Assembly: GCF_932526225.1 (NCBI RefSeq)
Contig: NC_064044.1
Span: forward strand, 10,056,050 to 10,116,049
Direction: 5' to 3'
Source of the DNA: Nematostella vectensis
Lineage: Eukaryota > Cnidaria > Anthozoa > Actiniaria > Edwardsiidae
Length of the DNA stretch: 60,000 nt
Under the pieces are notes generated by a model. It had not been told where the DNA came from. It was given only the letters and a program-made list of their open reading frames with translations, and did not search any database. Both the position numbers and the translations under genes were made by a program. Of the stretch, positions 1 through 13,300 are shown piece after piece (the stretch's first letter is position 1; every line of letters begins with the position of its first letter).

Positions 1-151
1 AATTTAAGAAACTCTGCCATCATAACATAACCTAAACAACTTAAGTTAGTTAATAATCTCCACAATTATATGAGAAGTGAACTCATTAATTTAAGGTAAC
101 ACACTCCCAGACAAGAAGGAGAAATACATACATGAGAAACTTTAACCTAGC

Positions 152-256
152 CTGCTTGGCGGGCTCTCTTTCGAAGTTATTCGGATGGCGATTCGGATTC
201 CCAATATTCGAGAACAAAACATTTCCGGAAAAATCCGAAAGAGAACCAGCTAGCAG
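152..256. repeat. Short MITE-like element with imperfect terminal inverted repeats
   Basis: The left end (CTGCTTGGCGGGCTCTCTTT) and the reverse complement of the right end (CTGCTAGCTGGTTCTCTTTC) align over about 21 bases with a few mismatches. The 105-bp interior is AT-rich and has no coding capacity. It lies upstream of the GST gene. No target-site duplication is obvious. The rest of 1-1388 is AT-rich, with no other feature I can support and no promoter motif I would defend. Confidence 0.4.
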
Positions 257-1388
257 ACTAATTTAAATCAGGCTGAGTCTATATATACCAGGGCTTTCAG
301 TTAGATATTGAATACTTACCGTTATTTCGGGAAGTCGCTTGTTGCCCAACTAGAGTTTGTTGTTTTTCATGATGAGGGTTTCCTCTTCCTCTCCCTCTTC
401 CACGTCCTTTCGATTTCTTCGGCATTTTAAAATGGTGTTAACAGCCTTTTGATGCTTTACGAAGATTCAAAGACTCGGGCTTGTCTCCACAAAGTATTTT
501 TCCCCTAAACCTTTAATTTGTGGCGTAATTTTTGCTCCTTGGAATGAACAAACGAAAACGAAAATGTTTTTGCGTAGCTTTGCAGTTCTTGGAAGAAGAT
601 CAATGACGTCATAATCACATTTAGATGTCCCATATTACCAACCAATCAGAACACGACTCTAAAACAAGGCTTATGCGCTTTATTTTTGTTTTTATAAGAA
701 CGTACAGCCTGACATTTCACCAAATTTTAAGGGCTAAGAACATGCCAAGGCTCAGATACAGAAACATTTTCTTTTTTAGTCCTGATGCGTTCTAAAATGC
801 AGAATCAAATTGTGCTCATAGTAACAAACTCATTATTGCTATTGATCATTACCTATAACGCTCTTCCAAATAATTCATTTGGTATTCTAATGTATTAAAA
901 TTTAAGAACATTGTTGAGGCCCAAGTATATTATAAGTAAATTTTTACTAACGAGATGAAATACAGTGTTTATATCAAAAATTATTGTGTACTTGGGCTGC
1001 CTGTGCCTTAAAATGTTCCTAAATGAAAAATAAGGACGTCCCAGCCTCAACTGAAAATTCGAGACGTTCTTAGAAAAAAAGAGTGTATAGAAAAAAAATC
1101 TTATTTACAATAAGAATCTAGAAGAAGCCCGAATGAGAGCTAGCCTGAGGGCTGGCTCTCCGGAGGAATCCCGAAACAAAGAACTGGAGAGAATTAGAGT
1201 GTGGCTCTAATTCTCAAAAAAGACAAGAAAAAGAAAACAATAGTAGCACGAATAGTAGATAGATTTCCTATTACAATCGAATGTGCGTATGTGCTCCCTG
1301 TGTGTATCGTGACCTCTCCCCCAGTCTCTCGTCTTCGGTGACTGGTATTCGTCGCTCTGAAAACATTTCTCTTCTTCCTTTTCCAAAG

Positions 1389-4300
1389 ATGCCAAGCTAT
1401 AAACTACACTACTTCAATGCCCGTGGCCGTGCCGAGCCAGCTAGACTGGCTTTTGCTGCCGCTGGAATTGAATACGAAGATAAGAGATTTGAAGGTCGCG
1501 AAGAATGGCTGAGAGTCAAACCAGGTTTGAAACATTTTATTCCAGAAATACTTCAAAGTATAATTAATTAAAGCTATGGCTATCATTCAGCAAAGCAAGC
1601 AAATGCATTTGCATTTTTAGAGTATAGGCGTTGCATAAGGGGAACGCAAGCTGTTAATATAGGTATTGATGAGTACGCTTTATATGGGTTTAACAAATGT
1701 GTTGCATTGTCAGCAGTTTTTTTGTGGTTCGTTTACGTAACAATCTCTGATGTTTTTTTACGAAAATGCGAAAAATATTTCAAAATTGAAACAGCAGTCT
1801 ATTGGAAGTTTCTTTGGGGATGTGCTTGATAATTTAGAGTAGGTGGCCTGTTAAATAGCTTTCCGTCTGAAAATTATGCGCGTGTTCTGGAATCACTCAG
1901 GCTCTTCACTGTCTTCACTTTACTGTTCACGCAGAATCACTCAAGCTCTGTTTTGATTGGTTGCTATAATGTGTGAATCAGTTCGGAATCAGTTGACAAT
2001 AAAATCCCGATACTACCCCTGAGAAAGAAGACCTTTGTTCGCTGTAGTGTGTGATCTCTAGTACGCATCTCTCGAATCTTGAAAATCGAAAATCGAAGCA
2101 TGGCTTCACAAAATGTAGACGTTTCTCGTGGAGAGCCTTCCTGCCGAAAGGAGGACTGTTATCCTTGATTGATTATGGTGTAGAATTTGATCGAATTCAG
2201 ATCCCGAGAAGTTGCAATTAATGGTGGATGTGTGGCGACCGGACGATAGCTCTTTCGAATTCTCTTTGACAATGGAAAGTGCTCGCCTTTGTAAGTGAAA
2301 TAGTAAGTTTTTAGCATCACCCTTGGGCAGTGTATTCTAAGCATATTAATGGCATTTTTGTTTGCCCTGTGTTTTATTTGGAAAAGTTTTCGGCCTTTAT
2401 TTGAGTAAGGTAAATAGGCTGTACTTTGGGACACGAGCAAAATTGCCCAGTACACGAATTTCGGTGCCTCTAATGGATTTATCTAGCAGAAACATGCACA
2501 GAGGAGCAATGCCAATAGATCTGCAACTAGATGAGATAATGCACCATAAAACTGCTTAGAATCGAGAGGTCATGGAGTCAATTATTGATACGAGTTACTG
2601 TCTGCGGCACGAGCTACATTACAATGCGAGGGAGGTTTTTTTTTATATATACTGTTAGCACACCATTTTAAAATTGCCATGGGGTATTCCAAAAGAATAA
2701 CTGGTACTTGCCTCGCCACAATTTTTAGAACACAAATTCGGTTGAATTAGGCAAGAATAGTTATCTGACTAATCGATTAATGAAGTTATTTGTTGTATTA
2801 TGTATGATTGCGTGACGTTGTATGACGTCATGGTTTTGAGATAATAAAGACTTAGCACATGACCGTAGTACAAAATGGTGGCAGCCCTGAGGACCCGCTA
2901 AAAATCAGTTTTTAGCAGCCTAATATCCAAGTGAACAAGTCAGCGTTTTATCTGTGACATTCCGTTGGACAAACCGAAGAAAAACAGGGAAAAAACTGTG
3001 GGAGACACGATCCGTTCGACACTGCACAAAAACTTAACCTCAGCGAGTATAGTTCAAGTCAAGGGACAACATACCGCCGACTTCAATTCACCGAGCTGGA
3101 AAGAAACACAAGAACCACAGACAGCTACCACACGCTGGGAAGTACAATCTTCGTCGACTTAACAGCTGAGTTGATTTATTAAAAGAGTATTTCCTGTAAA
3201 TAAGCTTACAAAGACAAGCTTACCGTTGTCAGAAATAAACTACGACAAGCCGGCAGATTCACATCAATTCCAACTCTGGGAGGACTTTCATCTCAAGCGG
3301 GTATTTATAACGACTCCGGACGTATACAGACTTTAACTAGAGTAGTGTTAGGACAGTTTAAAGTAAGCATAACGTGGTTTTCTTGCCGTTCCAAAGGGGA
3401 CTCGGCAGGCTTATTCAGTTTGAGAGTTTTCATTCACGAAAACAAAACGTGCCATCGACGTTTTGACCGCGCGCGGCCTGGGACCGTAACACAGTTATAC
3501 CGCGCACGCTATAATTTTCTAGTACGATCTTTTTCGCGACGTTTTTTCGCGCATATTTTTTCAGATATTTTTTAAGCGTTATTTACTTCTTAAAATTATC
3601 ACTCTGTCTTTGTTATTGTGCGAATTTATTTACAGTAATGGCTACATATCAGATCCCAGCCCCACCCCCAATGTTGTTACAGGGAGACGTAGTGGAGAAC
3701 TGGCGGGACTTCGAATCCTCATGGGACTATTATACCATTGCTACCGATCTAAGGTCGGAATTGACATCCCCTCCAGGCAAGGAAATAGTAGCCGCAACAC
3801 TTTGCACGGTAATGGGCCCTGAAAGCAAGAAGATAATGAACTCATTACCCACCCTGACCAACGCCGACAGGAAAGACCCGAAGAGGATTATAGAAGAGCT
3901 TAGAAAATACTTTGTACCCCAACGCAACGTGCTGTATGAACGGTTTGTTTTCAACTCTGCAACACAGAAGCCCTCCGAGTCCGTCGACGAATATGTCGTC
4001 CGCCTGCGTCATCTAGCCAACTCTTGTGAGTTCGGTGACTTGAAGGACTCTCTCATCCGGGATCGGATAGTCATAGGTACTACCAATGAGAGTGGAAGTG
4101 AATGCCTTTTAAGGGAACGGCCGGTGCCAAGTCTAGATAAGGTGGTGGAAAGCCTTCGAGCTGCCTAGATCTCAAGAACTCACCGACAAGTGATAAGCGG
4201 GAAACCATACTTGAGCCAGGCAGAAACCATTCACCATACAGATAAGAGGCAGCCGAACAGAAGAAACAACTAAAGAAAGGGCCGGGGTAACAACGGCAAC

Positions 4301-7300
4301 AACGGTGGACAACAAAAAACAAACAGGAACAAAAGAAGGCAAACCCAAGACTGTAGACCACCATACCCGGGAAGCCATAACTCCTCCATCTCCTGTCACT
4401 GGTGTGGAAAAAAGGCAGACCATGTCAAGAAAGATTGTCCTGCTAAGGATGCAAAGTGCCGTAACTGCGGCAAAACAGGCCACTACACCGTAGTCTGTCG
4501 GTAAAACAAACAAGTGCATGAAGTAAATAGAGAAGAGGAAGGAAGCTACCAGGAAGATTACTATTTAGACGACTGCTACTTCATGGGCGAAGTGAGCACC
4601 ACCAACGATGAATTCTGGTCAGCGGAAGTGCTCATAAACCACAACCCCTGTACCTTGAAACTTGATAGTGGGTCAAAGGTGACAGTGGTTGGCGACAAGG
4701 CACCGTGGTTGGAAAACCGGCGACTGGACAAGGCGACAAGCATGTTCAGAGGACCCGGTTGAGTGAACTTGTCCCACTTAATAAAAGGACAGATAACAGA
4801 CGCCTTATTTGCAGTCGGAGGGAGGACACACCGCGAAAATGTTTACGTCATGAAGAACCAATCTAAGAATCTACTTTCCAAGTCAGCAATCCAGGCACTC
4901 CAGCTGTTAATAGCGTCAGCAGCAGTGCACAATGTGGAAACCGACCCTGATTTCAAGGCAGAATTCCCCGAGTTATTCAAAGGGCTGGGCCTCATGAGGG
5001 ATAAGTACAAGATACCTCTGAAACCGGACGCAGTATCAGTTTGTCTATACACACCCCGACGTGTACCGCACCCACTTCTCCCTAAGGTCAAAGAGAAGCT
5101 ACTGGCCATGGTTCGTCAGAAGGTAATCTCACCAGTAAGTGAGCCCACAGACTGGTGCTCAGGCATGGTGATCGCTCCCAAGCGCAATGGTGATGTAAGG
5201 ATCTGCGTTGACCTGACACCGCTGAACAAGGCAGTAAAACGAGAGATCCACCCTATGGCAAGTGTCGACGAGAACTTGGCAAAGCTTAAGGACAGCAAAG
5301 TCTTCACCAAGCTAGACGCCAACTCTGGATTTTGGCAAATACCCCTCGACGAGGAGTCTCGGTTGCTCACCACCTTTGTCACACCATTTGGCAGGTACTG
5401 CTTCAACCGCCTCCCATTTGGAATAAGCTCAGCCCCTGAGATATTTCAGCGTACCATGTCTCGAATCCTAGAGGGCCTCGATGGCACAGTTTGTCACATG
5501 GATGACATCCTCATACATGGGCCGACACAGGAGCTTCACGACAGCTGTTTCCGAAAAGTGTTACAGCGGCTCAAGGACGCTGGAGTCACATTGAACAAGA
5601 AATGTGAGTTCTCTAAACAGCGCATGAAGTTTCTCGGGCATGTAATCCCGGAGGATGGGGTAGAAGCAGACCCGGAGAAAACCAAAGCAATCCAAGATTT
5701 TCCCCGACCTACCACTGTGACAGAGCTCCAGCGTTTCAATGGTATGGTCAACCAGCTGGCCAAATTTATACCCGACCTAGCAACCATCAATGAGCCCCTA
5801 CGCCAGCTACTTAAGAAAGAGCAGCAGTGGCTTTGGGATCAGCCTCAGGAAAGGGCCTTTCAGGCGATCAAGACGAAACTGACCTCTACAGATATGCTGG
5901 CACACTACGATCCAAACAAACGAAGCATCGTCGCTGCCGATGCATGCCAGGACGGGCTTGGAGAAGTCTTACTTCAAAGCGACAGCAGCGGTAACCGGCG
6001 CCCAATCGCCTTCGCTTCACGCTCTCTAAACGACACGGAGAAGCGATACGCAGTCATCGAGAAGGAGGCGCTGGCCCCCACGTGGGCATGTGAAAAGTTC
6101 TCAGACTACATCCTTGGGACACCATTCACCCTAGAAACGGACCACCGCCCACTGGTACCCCTTCTCTCAAGCACAGACCTCTCCAAGCTGCCCCCGAGGG
6201 TTTTGAGGTTTCGCCTCCGAATGGCCAGGTATTCACCAGAGGTCACTTGCGTGCAAGAAGTGCACCAAAACACAGCGGACGCCCTGTCTCGTGCACCCAC
6301 GAGCAGTCCCACTCCCCAGGACTTAAAACAAATCGAGGAATTAGAAGAACACAGCGAATCAGTCCTAGAGTCCCTACCTGCAACGGAACGGCGCCTCAAA
6401 GACATCCAGGAAGCCCAGGACTGCGACGCCATATGCAAGCAGGTGAAGACCTACTGCTTAGAGGGATGGCCTCCCATTATGCCATCCCTACCACTCCTAA
6501 AGCCATACTGGGAGAAGAAGCAACACTTGACTATCAACCAAGGAATCCTGATGTATGATCACAGGCTAGTTATCCCCTCAAGCATGCAACTAGAGATGCT
6601 GGAGACCATTCATGAAGGCCATCTTGGCATTACCAAGTGCCAAGGGCGCGCGAGCTCCTCGGTGTGGTGGCCGCTCATAACCAAGCAGATAGAAGCAATT
6701 GTCAACAGATGCCAAACTTGCGCCAAACTTAGACCAGAGCGAAGAGAACCTCTTATGGCGCTGTCTTTCCCGGGTCGGTACAGACCTCTTTGAACTAGAA
6801 CAGACTGACTACCTTATCGTTGTCGACTACGCAAGCCGATGGTTTGAAATCCGAAAGCTAGGATCAACTACCTCAGCTGCAGTCACGCGCCACATGTGCG
6901 AGATCTTTGCTCTGCACGGAATACCGGACACAGTCGTCTCGGATAACAGACCCCAGTATGTTAGCCAGGAATTTACCAACTTTGCCAAGGACATGGGGTT
7001 CACCCACATCACCTCCTCTCCACACTACCCACAAGCAAATGGTGAGGTCGAGAGAGCGGTTCAGACCGCCAAGAACATCCTGCGAAAGAACACAAACCCA
7101 AACCTTGGTCTCCTAGCATACCGTTTTGCCCCCCTGGCAAACGGCCTAGCCCCTAGTGAGATTCTGATGGGGCGGAAACTGCTTAACAAGTTGCCATCGG
7201 TCCCCGAGAACCTACGATCCCGAAAGATCGACCAAGAACAGCTGCTTAAGAGAGAACAAGAATATCGAGAGCGCTACTCCGGTAACTTCAACTCTCGCCA

Positions 7301-10300
7301 CAGGGCTGTGGAACTTCCCAACACTCCACCAAGGAGACAAGGTGTTCATAAGGGACCAGCAAAGGTACGGAAAGATAGAGAAGAAACTTGCAAGCCCGAG
7401 ATCCTACCAACTGGTAACAGAAAATGGCTCAGGGATCAGAAGGAACAGAAGAGCGTTAGTCCATGAACCAGTGGCGACATCTGGAGAGTCCAGCTCCCTA
7501 CTGAGCCCTTCCAACCGACCACCAGTACTCGAAGGAGGAGAAGGATCGCCAGGACCTGCTGCGTCTCCCTCCCCTAGCCCATCTAAGGCAGTAGTTAGAA
7601 GGTCGGGCAGACTTTTAAAGCCCACTAATAATCCAGACATGATTTATTATTAGTTGAACGTTAACAAGTGTCACTGAACACCTGATTATGATGATTATTT
7701 AGTGTGGATGCAAATTAGCATTAAGACCGTTCCAATTCAAGTTTGTTAGTTATAAGTTTATGGACATGATCTTGTGTAAACTGAAAGGGGGATGTTGTAT
7801 TATGTATGATTGCGTGACGTTGTATGACGTCATGGTTTTGAGATAATAAAGACTTAGCACTTGACCGTCGTACAATATTATTCAGTGTTAAATGACCATA
7901 AGTTTAATGCAGCACTGGTGAAACATAAACTTGAATGGATCTGACTACATAGGTACATCCCTAAAATGCCAAATGCAAATAGATATAGTGAGTAACAAAA
8001 AAGCTGGCAAAAAAGCCACTTAAGCGAAAGAGACGAAAAACCTTGATTCAAATTCGAGAAATTTGGTTCACAATCTTTTTTGGTGAATGTACTTTCCATC
8101 CTTACAAAAGGACACTAAAAGTAACGAAGACCGCAGGGTTTTTAAGCTAAAGTTTTAAATTTTCGTTTATCTGCGCATGCTGCAAACACCTGTTGCATGC
8201 ACTTGCAAGAGTGATTTTGTAAAATACAATTTTTGGTGTTTGTGTTATTTATTACCGAGAATTATTAAAATCATCATTTATTTGAAGGTAGTATCTGAAT
8301 GGATTTATACTGAAACAATTATACTACTCGTTCTTGTTTTCTTTGAGGCTACGCGCCTCCTTGACTAACTATTGACTCATACAAAACTTGAACTCATAGT
8401 CTAAAGCCCCATCTAAACTAACACCTTTTAAATGACAATTTTTAGTTAACAACTATATTTGTTGGCATCTACACTAGCAATTTTTCATGAGTGACCATTT
8501 AAAATTGCCGAGAAAAAGCAAACCTGCTAGCTTTTGAGCAACTATAGTTGCCACATAAAAATTGCCGACTTTGCTCCATCTTCACTAGCAAATAAAAATT
8601 GTGACTTACAAATTGTCAATTAAAAATTGTTAGTGTAGATGGGGCCTAATTGTTATGTCTAGAAAAACATGCAAATTTACCATTTCATCCCTACAAGCCT
8701 GTTATGTGGTTGCACCTACTTATCAGGGGATTAAACATTCAGTGCCATAGGAGGTGCGCTGATGCAGGGCACTGATTGGAGTTGGGTGTTAAATTGGCTG
8801 CTAAATCGACCTGTCTTTCCAATTCTTTGTTTTCATACAAGGGTAAGGTTACTAAAATTGAGAGTTTGCAAAGTTCCTGCTATGTTATAAGCAGCAGGGT
8901 TTAAGATAGTGTGGGGCAGGGTTTGTGAAAAGTGCATTTTCTTCTACTTTAGTATTTTTCTATGTATTCTCACTTTTGTGCCATTCAATTAGAATTGGAT
9001 CCTCCATTTGGCCAAGTCCCTTTGCTTGTGATTGACGACAAGATCAAGTTGGCACAGTCTATGGCCATCCTGGCTTATGTTGCCAGGGAAGGAGGTAATC
9101 AGCTTGAATTACGTTTAAACAATTCAATAAATATAGCACTTATATATCAAAATATATTGGAAATTAAATAATTATGAGAATAATTGATGTAGTCAACCTG
9201 TGTGGTTCTCCGAAAAATTTTGCCCTGGAAAAAGCATGTTTTAATGCCTAACGTATTGGAGTTTCAGTTCCCTAGTGATGTTTGGTAAAAAAAAAGTGCC
9301 TAAGGGGAGGAGTGAGGAGAGGGAGAAATTAGAAAAAAAAACAAAAAAAAAACAGTTATTCTTTGTCCCTGTCCAACTTCTAGAGCACTTACTAACTCTA
9401 GAACAAGTCTTCATGAAGCGAAACAACTTACCAGCTGAACATTATAAAGTGATGATTATGATAATGATGATAATATGATGGTGATAATGGTGATTAAGTT
9501 GATGATGGATGTTGATGATTCTTTTCTAATTGATTTTTTTTAAGGACTGGCTCCTACCAACAGCCTGGACATCGCCATGTGTGACATGATTGTTGGTGTG
9601 GAGGGTGATCTGAACAGCAAGGGCATGAAGTGGTTCATGGAAAAAGATGAGAAGAAAAAGGTACTAAGTATTGCGCTTCACCCATCACTCTGTGAAATTT
9701 TGAAAAATAATTCAGAGCCGTAGCTGGCCACATAAGATTGGGGACACAATACAGAAACATTAAGAAAATATCAGGGGGGGGCACACAGGGTGTGCGCAGG
9801 TTGCGCGCACACCCACCCTTGGCAGCCAAAAGTAGGTCATTTCTTATTAAGAAATCTTTAAATACTAAGCTTTGATACCTATGACTGCACACCTCCCCCC
9901 AGGCTCGGCTGATCCTGAGAACGCGCCTGAAAGGGGTGGTAGTATGTTGATACTCAACTAGCCATCAATATTATTTCACTATCTTTATTCACTTCTCAAA
10001 TCACTAGGCTCTCCTGATTACTGCACTTTTACTCTCATTTACTCAGCATTTGTTATATCTGAAATGTCTAAAAAGCTAACTTTATTAAATCATTTCAGAA
10101 AGAACTTAGAGAAGAACTTGACACAACACATATTCCTGCATTTTTGGAAGCAATGAGTAAATTCCTTGAAAAGAACGGCACAGGATTTTTGGTAACAGAC
10201 AAGGTAAAAATAATATTGAAATCTATTACTATGAATTGTGAGAGGCCCCATCTACTTACCATATCCATCAAAGATGTTTCTCTGTCACTGGCTTTGCTTT

Positions 10301-13300
10301 TTTCACATGCAGTGATGAAAAACAAAAAACAAATCGAGCGACACAGAACGTCTACAAAGGTGGTACTATTTATAAGAAGTAATATGTTTCTTATTTCTCA
10401 GATGTCAGTAGTCTAGTAGATATTCCATATTTTGAACATTTCTCAGATGTCAGTAGTCTAGTAGATAGTCCATATTTAGAACACTTCTCAGATGTCAGTA
10501 GTCTAGTAGATAGTCCATATTTTGAACATTTCTCAGATGTCAGTAGTCTAGTAGATATTCCATATTTTGAACATTTCTCAGATGTCAGTAGTCTAGTAGA
10601 TATTCCATATTTTGAACATTTCTCAGATGTCAGTAGTCTAGTTTGAACATTTCTCAAATGTCAGTAGTCTAGTAGATATTCCATATTTTGAACATTTCTC
10701 AGATGTCAGTAGTCTAGTAGATAGTCCATATTTTGAACATTTCTCAGATGTCAGTAGTCTAGTAGATATTCCATATTTTGAACATTTCTCAGATGTCAGT
10801 AGTCTAGTAGATATTCCATATTTTGAACAATTCTCAGATGTCAGTAGTCTAGTAGATAGTCCATATTTTGAACACTTCTCAGATGTCAGTAGTCTAGTAG
10901 ATAGTCCATATTTTGAACATTTCTCAGATGTCAGTAGTCTAGTAGATATTCCATATTTTGAACATTTCTCAGATGTCAGTAGTCTAGTAGATAGTCCATA
11001 TTTTGAACATTTCTCAGATGTCAGTAGTCTAGTAGATATTCCATATTTTGAACATTTCACAGATGTCAGTAGTCTAGCAGATAGTCCATATTTTGAACAT
11101 TTCTCAGATGTCAGTAGTCTAGTAGATATTCCATATTTTGAACATTTCTCAGATGTCAGTAGTCTAGTAGATATTCCATATTTTGAACAATTCTCAGATG
11201 TCAGTAGTCTAGTAGATAGTCCATATTTTGAACACTTCTCAGATGTCAGTAGTCTAGTAGATAGTCCATATTTTGAACATTTCTCAGATGTCAGTAGTCT
11301 AGTAGATATTCCATATTTTGAACATTTCTCAGATGTCAGTAGTCTAGTAGATAGTCCATATTTTGAACATTTCTCAGATGTCAGTAGTCTAGTAGATATT
11401 CCATATTTTGAACATTTCTCAGATGTCAGTAGTCTAGTAGATAGTCCTTATTTTTAACATTTCTCAGATGTCAGTAGTCTAGTAGATATTCCTTATTTTG
11501 AACATTTCTCAGATGTCAGTAGTCTAGTAGATAGTCCATATTTTGAACACTTCTCAGATGTCAGTAGTCTAGTAGATAGTCCATATTTTGAATATTTCTC
11601 AGATGTCAGTAGTCTAGTAGATATTCCTTATTTTGAACACTTCTCAGATGTCAGTAGTCTAGTAGATATTCCTTATTTTGAACACTTCTCAGATGTCAGT
11701 AGTCTAGTAGATATTCCATATTTTGAACACTTCTCAGATGTCAGTAGTCTAGTAGATAGTCCATATTTTGAACATTTCTCAGATGTCAGTAGTCTAGTAG
11801 ATAGTCCATATTTTGAACATTTCTCAGATGTCAGTAGTCTAGTAGATAGTCCATATTTTGAACATTTCTCAGATGTCAGTAGTCTAGTAGATATTCCTTA
11901 TTTTGAACATTTCTCAGATGTCAGTAGTCTAGTAGATATTCCTTATTTTGAACATTTCTCAGATGTCAGTAGTCTAGTAGATATTCCATATTTTGAACAC
12001 TTCTCAGATGTCAGTAGTCTAGTAGATATTCCATATTTTGAACACTTCTCAGATGTCAGTAGTCTAGTAGATAGTCCATATTTTGAACATTTCACAGATG
12101 TCAGTAGTCTAGTAGATAGTCCATATTTTGAACATTTCTCAGATGTCAGTAGTACCAGAGTGAAGTTAGTTCCTTATTCGCAGTTCCTTTTTCGTCTGTT
12201 TCCTTATTCGCTCAGTTCCTTATTCAAATCCGGGGGGGGTACTTACATAATACCTTTTAATTCGAGTTGAAACAGTATTTAGGCATAACAGTTTTTTCAG
12301 AACAAGTCCAACAGCATTTTCTTCGGGTAAATTTGGATGCTTTAACGTGCTCGCTGCTAAGCGGAGCTGTGAACATGAGACTCTATCTGCTACAAAAGGT
12401 CAAATTACGCTATGCGTGCAATCGCTTTCACAAATGAATCTAGCAAAAGAGAGGAAATCTACCTCTCATCTAATAAATGTATTTATAAATTGGGCTTGGT
12501 TTACTTGACTACGTACACGTGTAGAAGGAATTTGACCTTGCTAACAAAACCACAATTTGACAGATAGTGCTTGTTGTCAATTAACACCTTGGCTACTAGA
12601 TAAGGCTCTGACAAAACAAATAGATTAGTGCAGTGACACGAATAGGGAACTGTTTCTTATTCAAGTTAGTTTTCGCGAATAAGGAAATGGAATCTCCCAA
12701 CGTCCAATTTCGTTTTACGACTTATCCGAATAAGGAATAGACTATGAAGAGGATTGTCAGTGTTTGCTCATCATTTCTCAATAAAGGAAAGGAAATTTCA
12801 TAACTCCCGATTTCGCTTTAACTACTCCTTTCGAAAGACTTCTTGAAAAAGGAAATGGTATTTCATAACTCCCGATCTCGTTTTAACTACTTATCCGAAT
12901 AAGGAATAGACTAAAAAGAGGGTTTTTTTATATTTTCTAAACATTTCTCGAATAAAGAAATGGAATTTCATAGCGCCCGATCTCGTTTTAACTACTTATC
13001 CGAATAAGGAATAGACTAAAAAGAGGGTTTTTTATATTTTCTAAACATTTCTCGATAAGGAAATGGAATTTCATAGCGCCCGATCTCGTTAGTCTAGTAG
13101 ATATTCCATATTTTGAACATTTCACAGGGGCTATAAGGGGATATAAGTTTTTGCTGGAGGGGTTTGGCTCAGTGAGGTTGTTGCATATGGCTTTCATGGC
13201 AGCCCAAAAGGAGGGGGGGGGGGGGGGGGGTTCTTAAACCGTCTGAACTCTCCCCCTAGATCAGCTTCTATTTCATCCAATCCATAAAGCCCCAACAAAG

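Larger units (their letters stand above)
2791..7875 (+). mobile_element. Degenerate Ty3/gypsy LTR retrotransposon inserted in GST intron 1
   Basis: Two direct repeats of about 82 bp, differing at two positions, bound the element (2791-2872 and 7793-7874). Between them lie a tRNA-primer site beginning TGG, a gag-like region, two zinc knuckles, an aspartic protease DSG motif, reverse transcriptase, RNase H and integrase, and then a purine tract. This is the Ty3/gypsy order. Gag, protease and most of pol share one frame, now broken by stops near 4166, 4271, 4502 and 4760, and pol shifts frame near 6.75 kb and 7.35 kb. TATT on both sides (2787-2790 and 7876-7879) is a possible 4-bp target duplication if the LTR ends one base later. 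It lies in the same orientation as the host gene. It is not autonomous in its present state. Confidence 0.92.

Noticed and set aside
10391-11060. Minus-strand open frames with a repeated [15 protein letters not shown] peptide, looking like a repeat protein
   Set aside because: They are a by-product of the 45-bp unit being a multiple of three inside a GST intron; no start context, splice support or family resemblance.
10401-12153. CRISPR-like regular repeats
   Set aside because: Units are contiguous with no unique spacers, and the genome is animal; this is a minisatellite.
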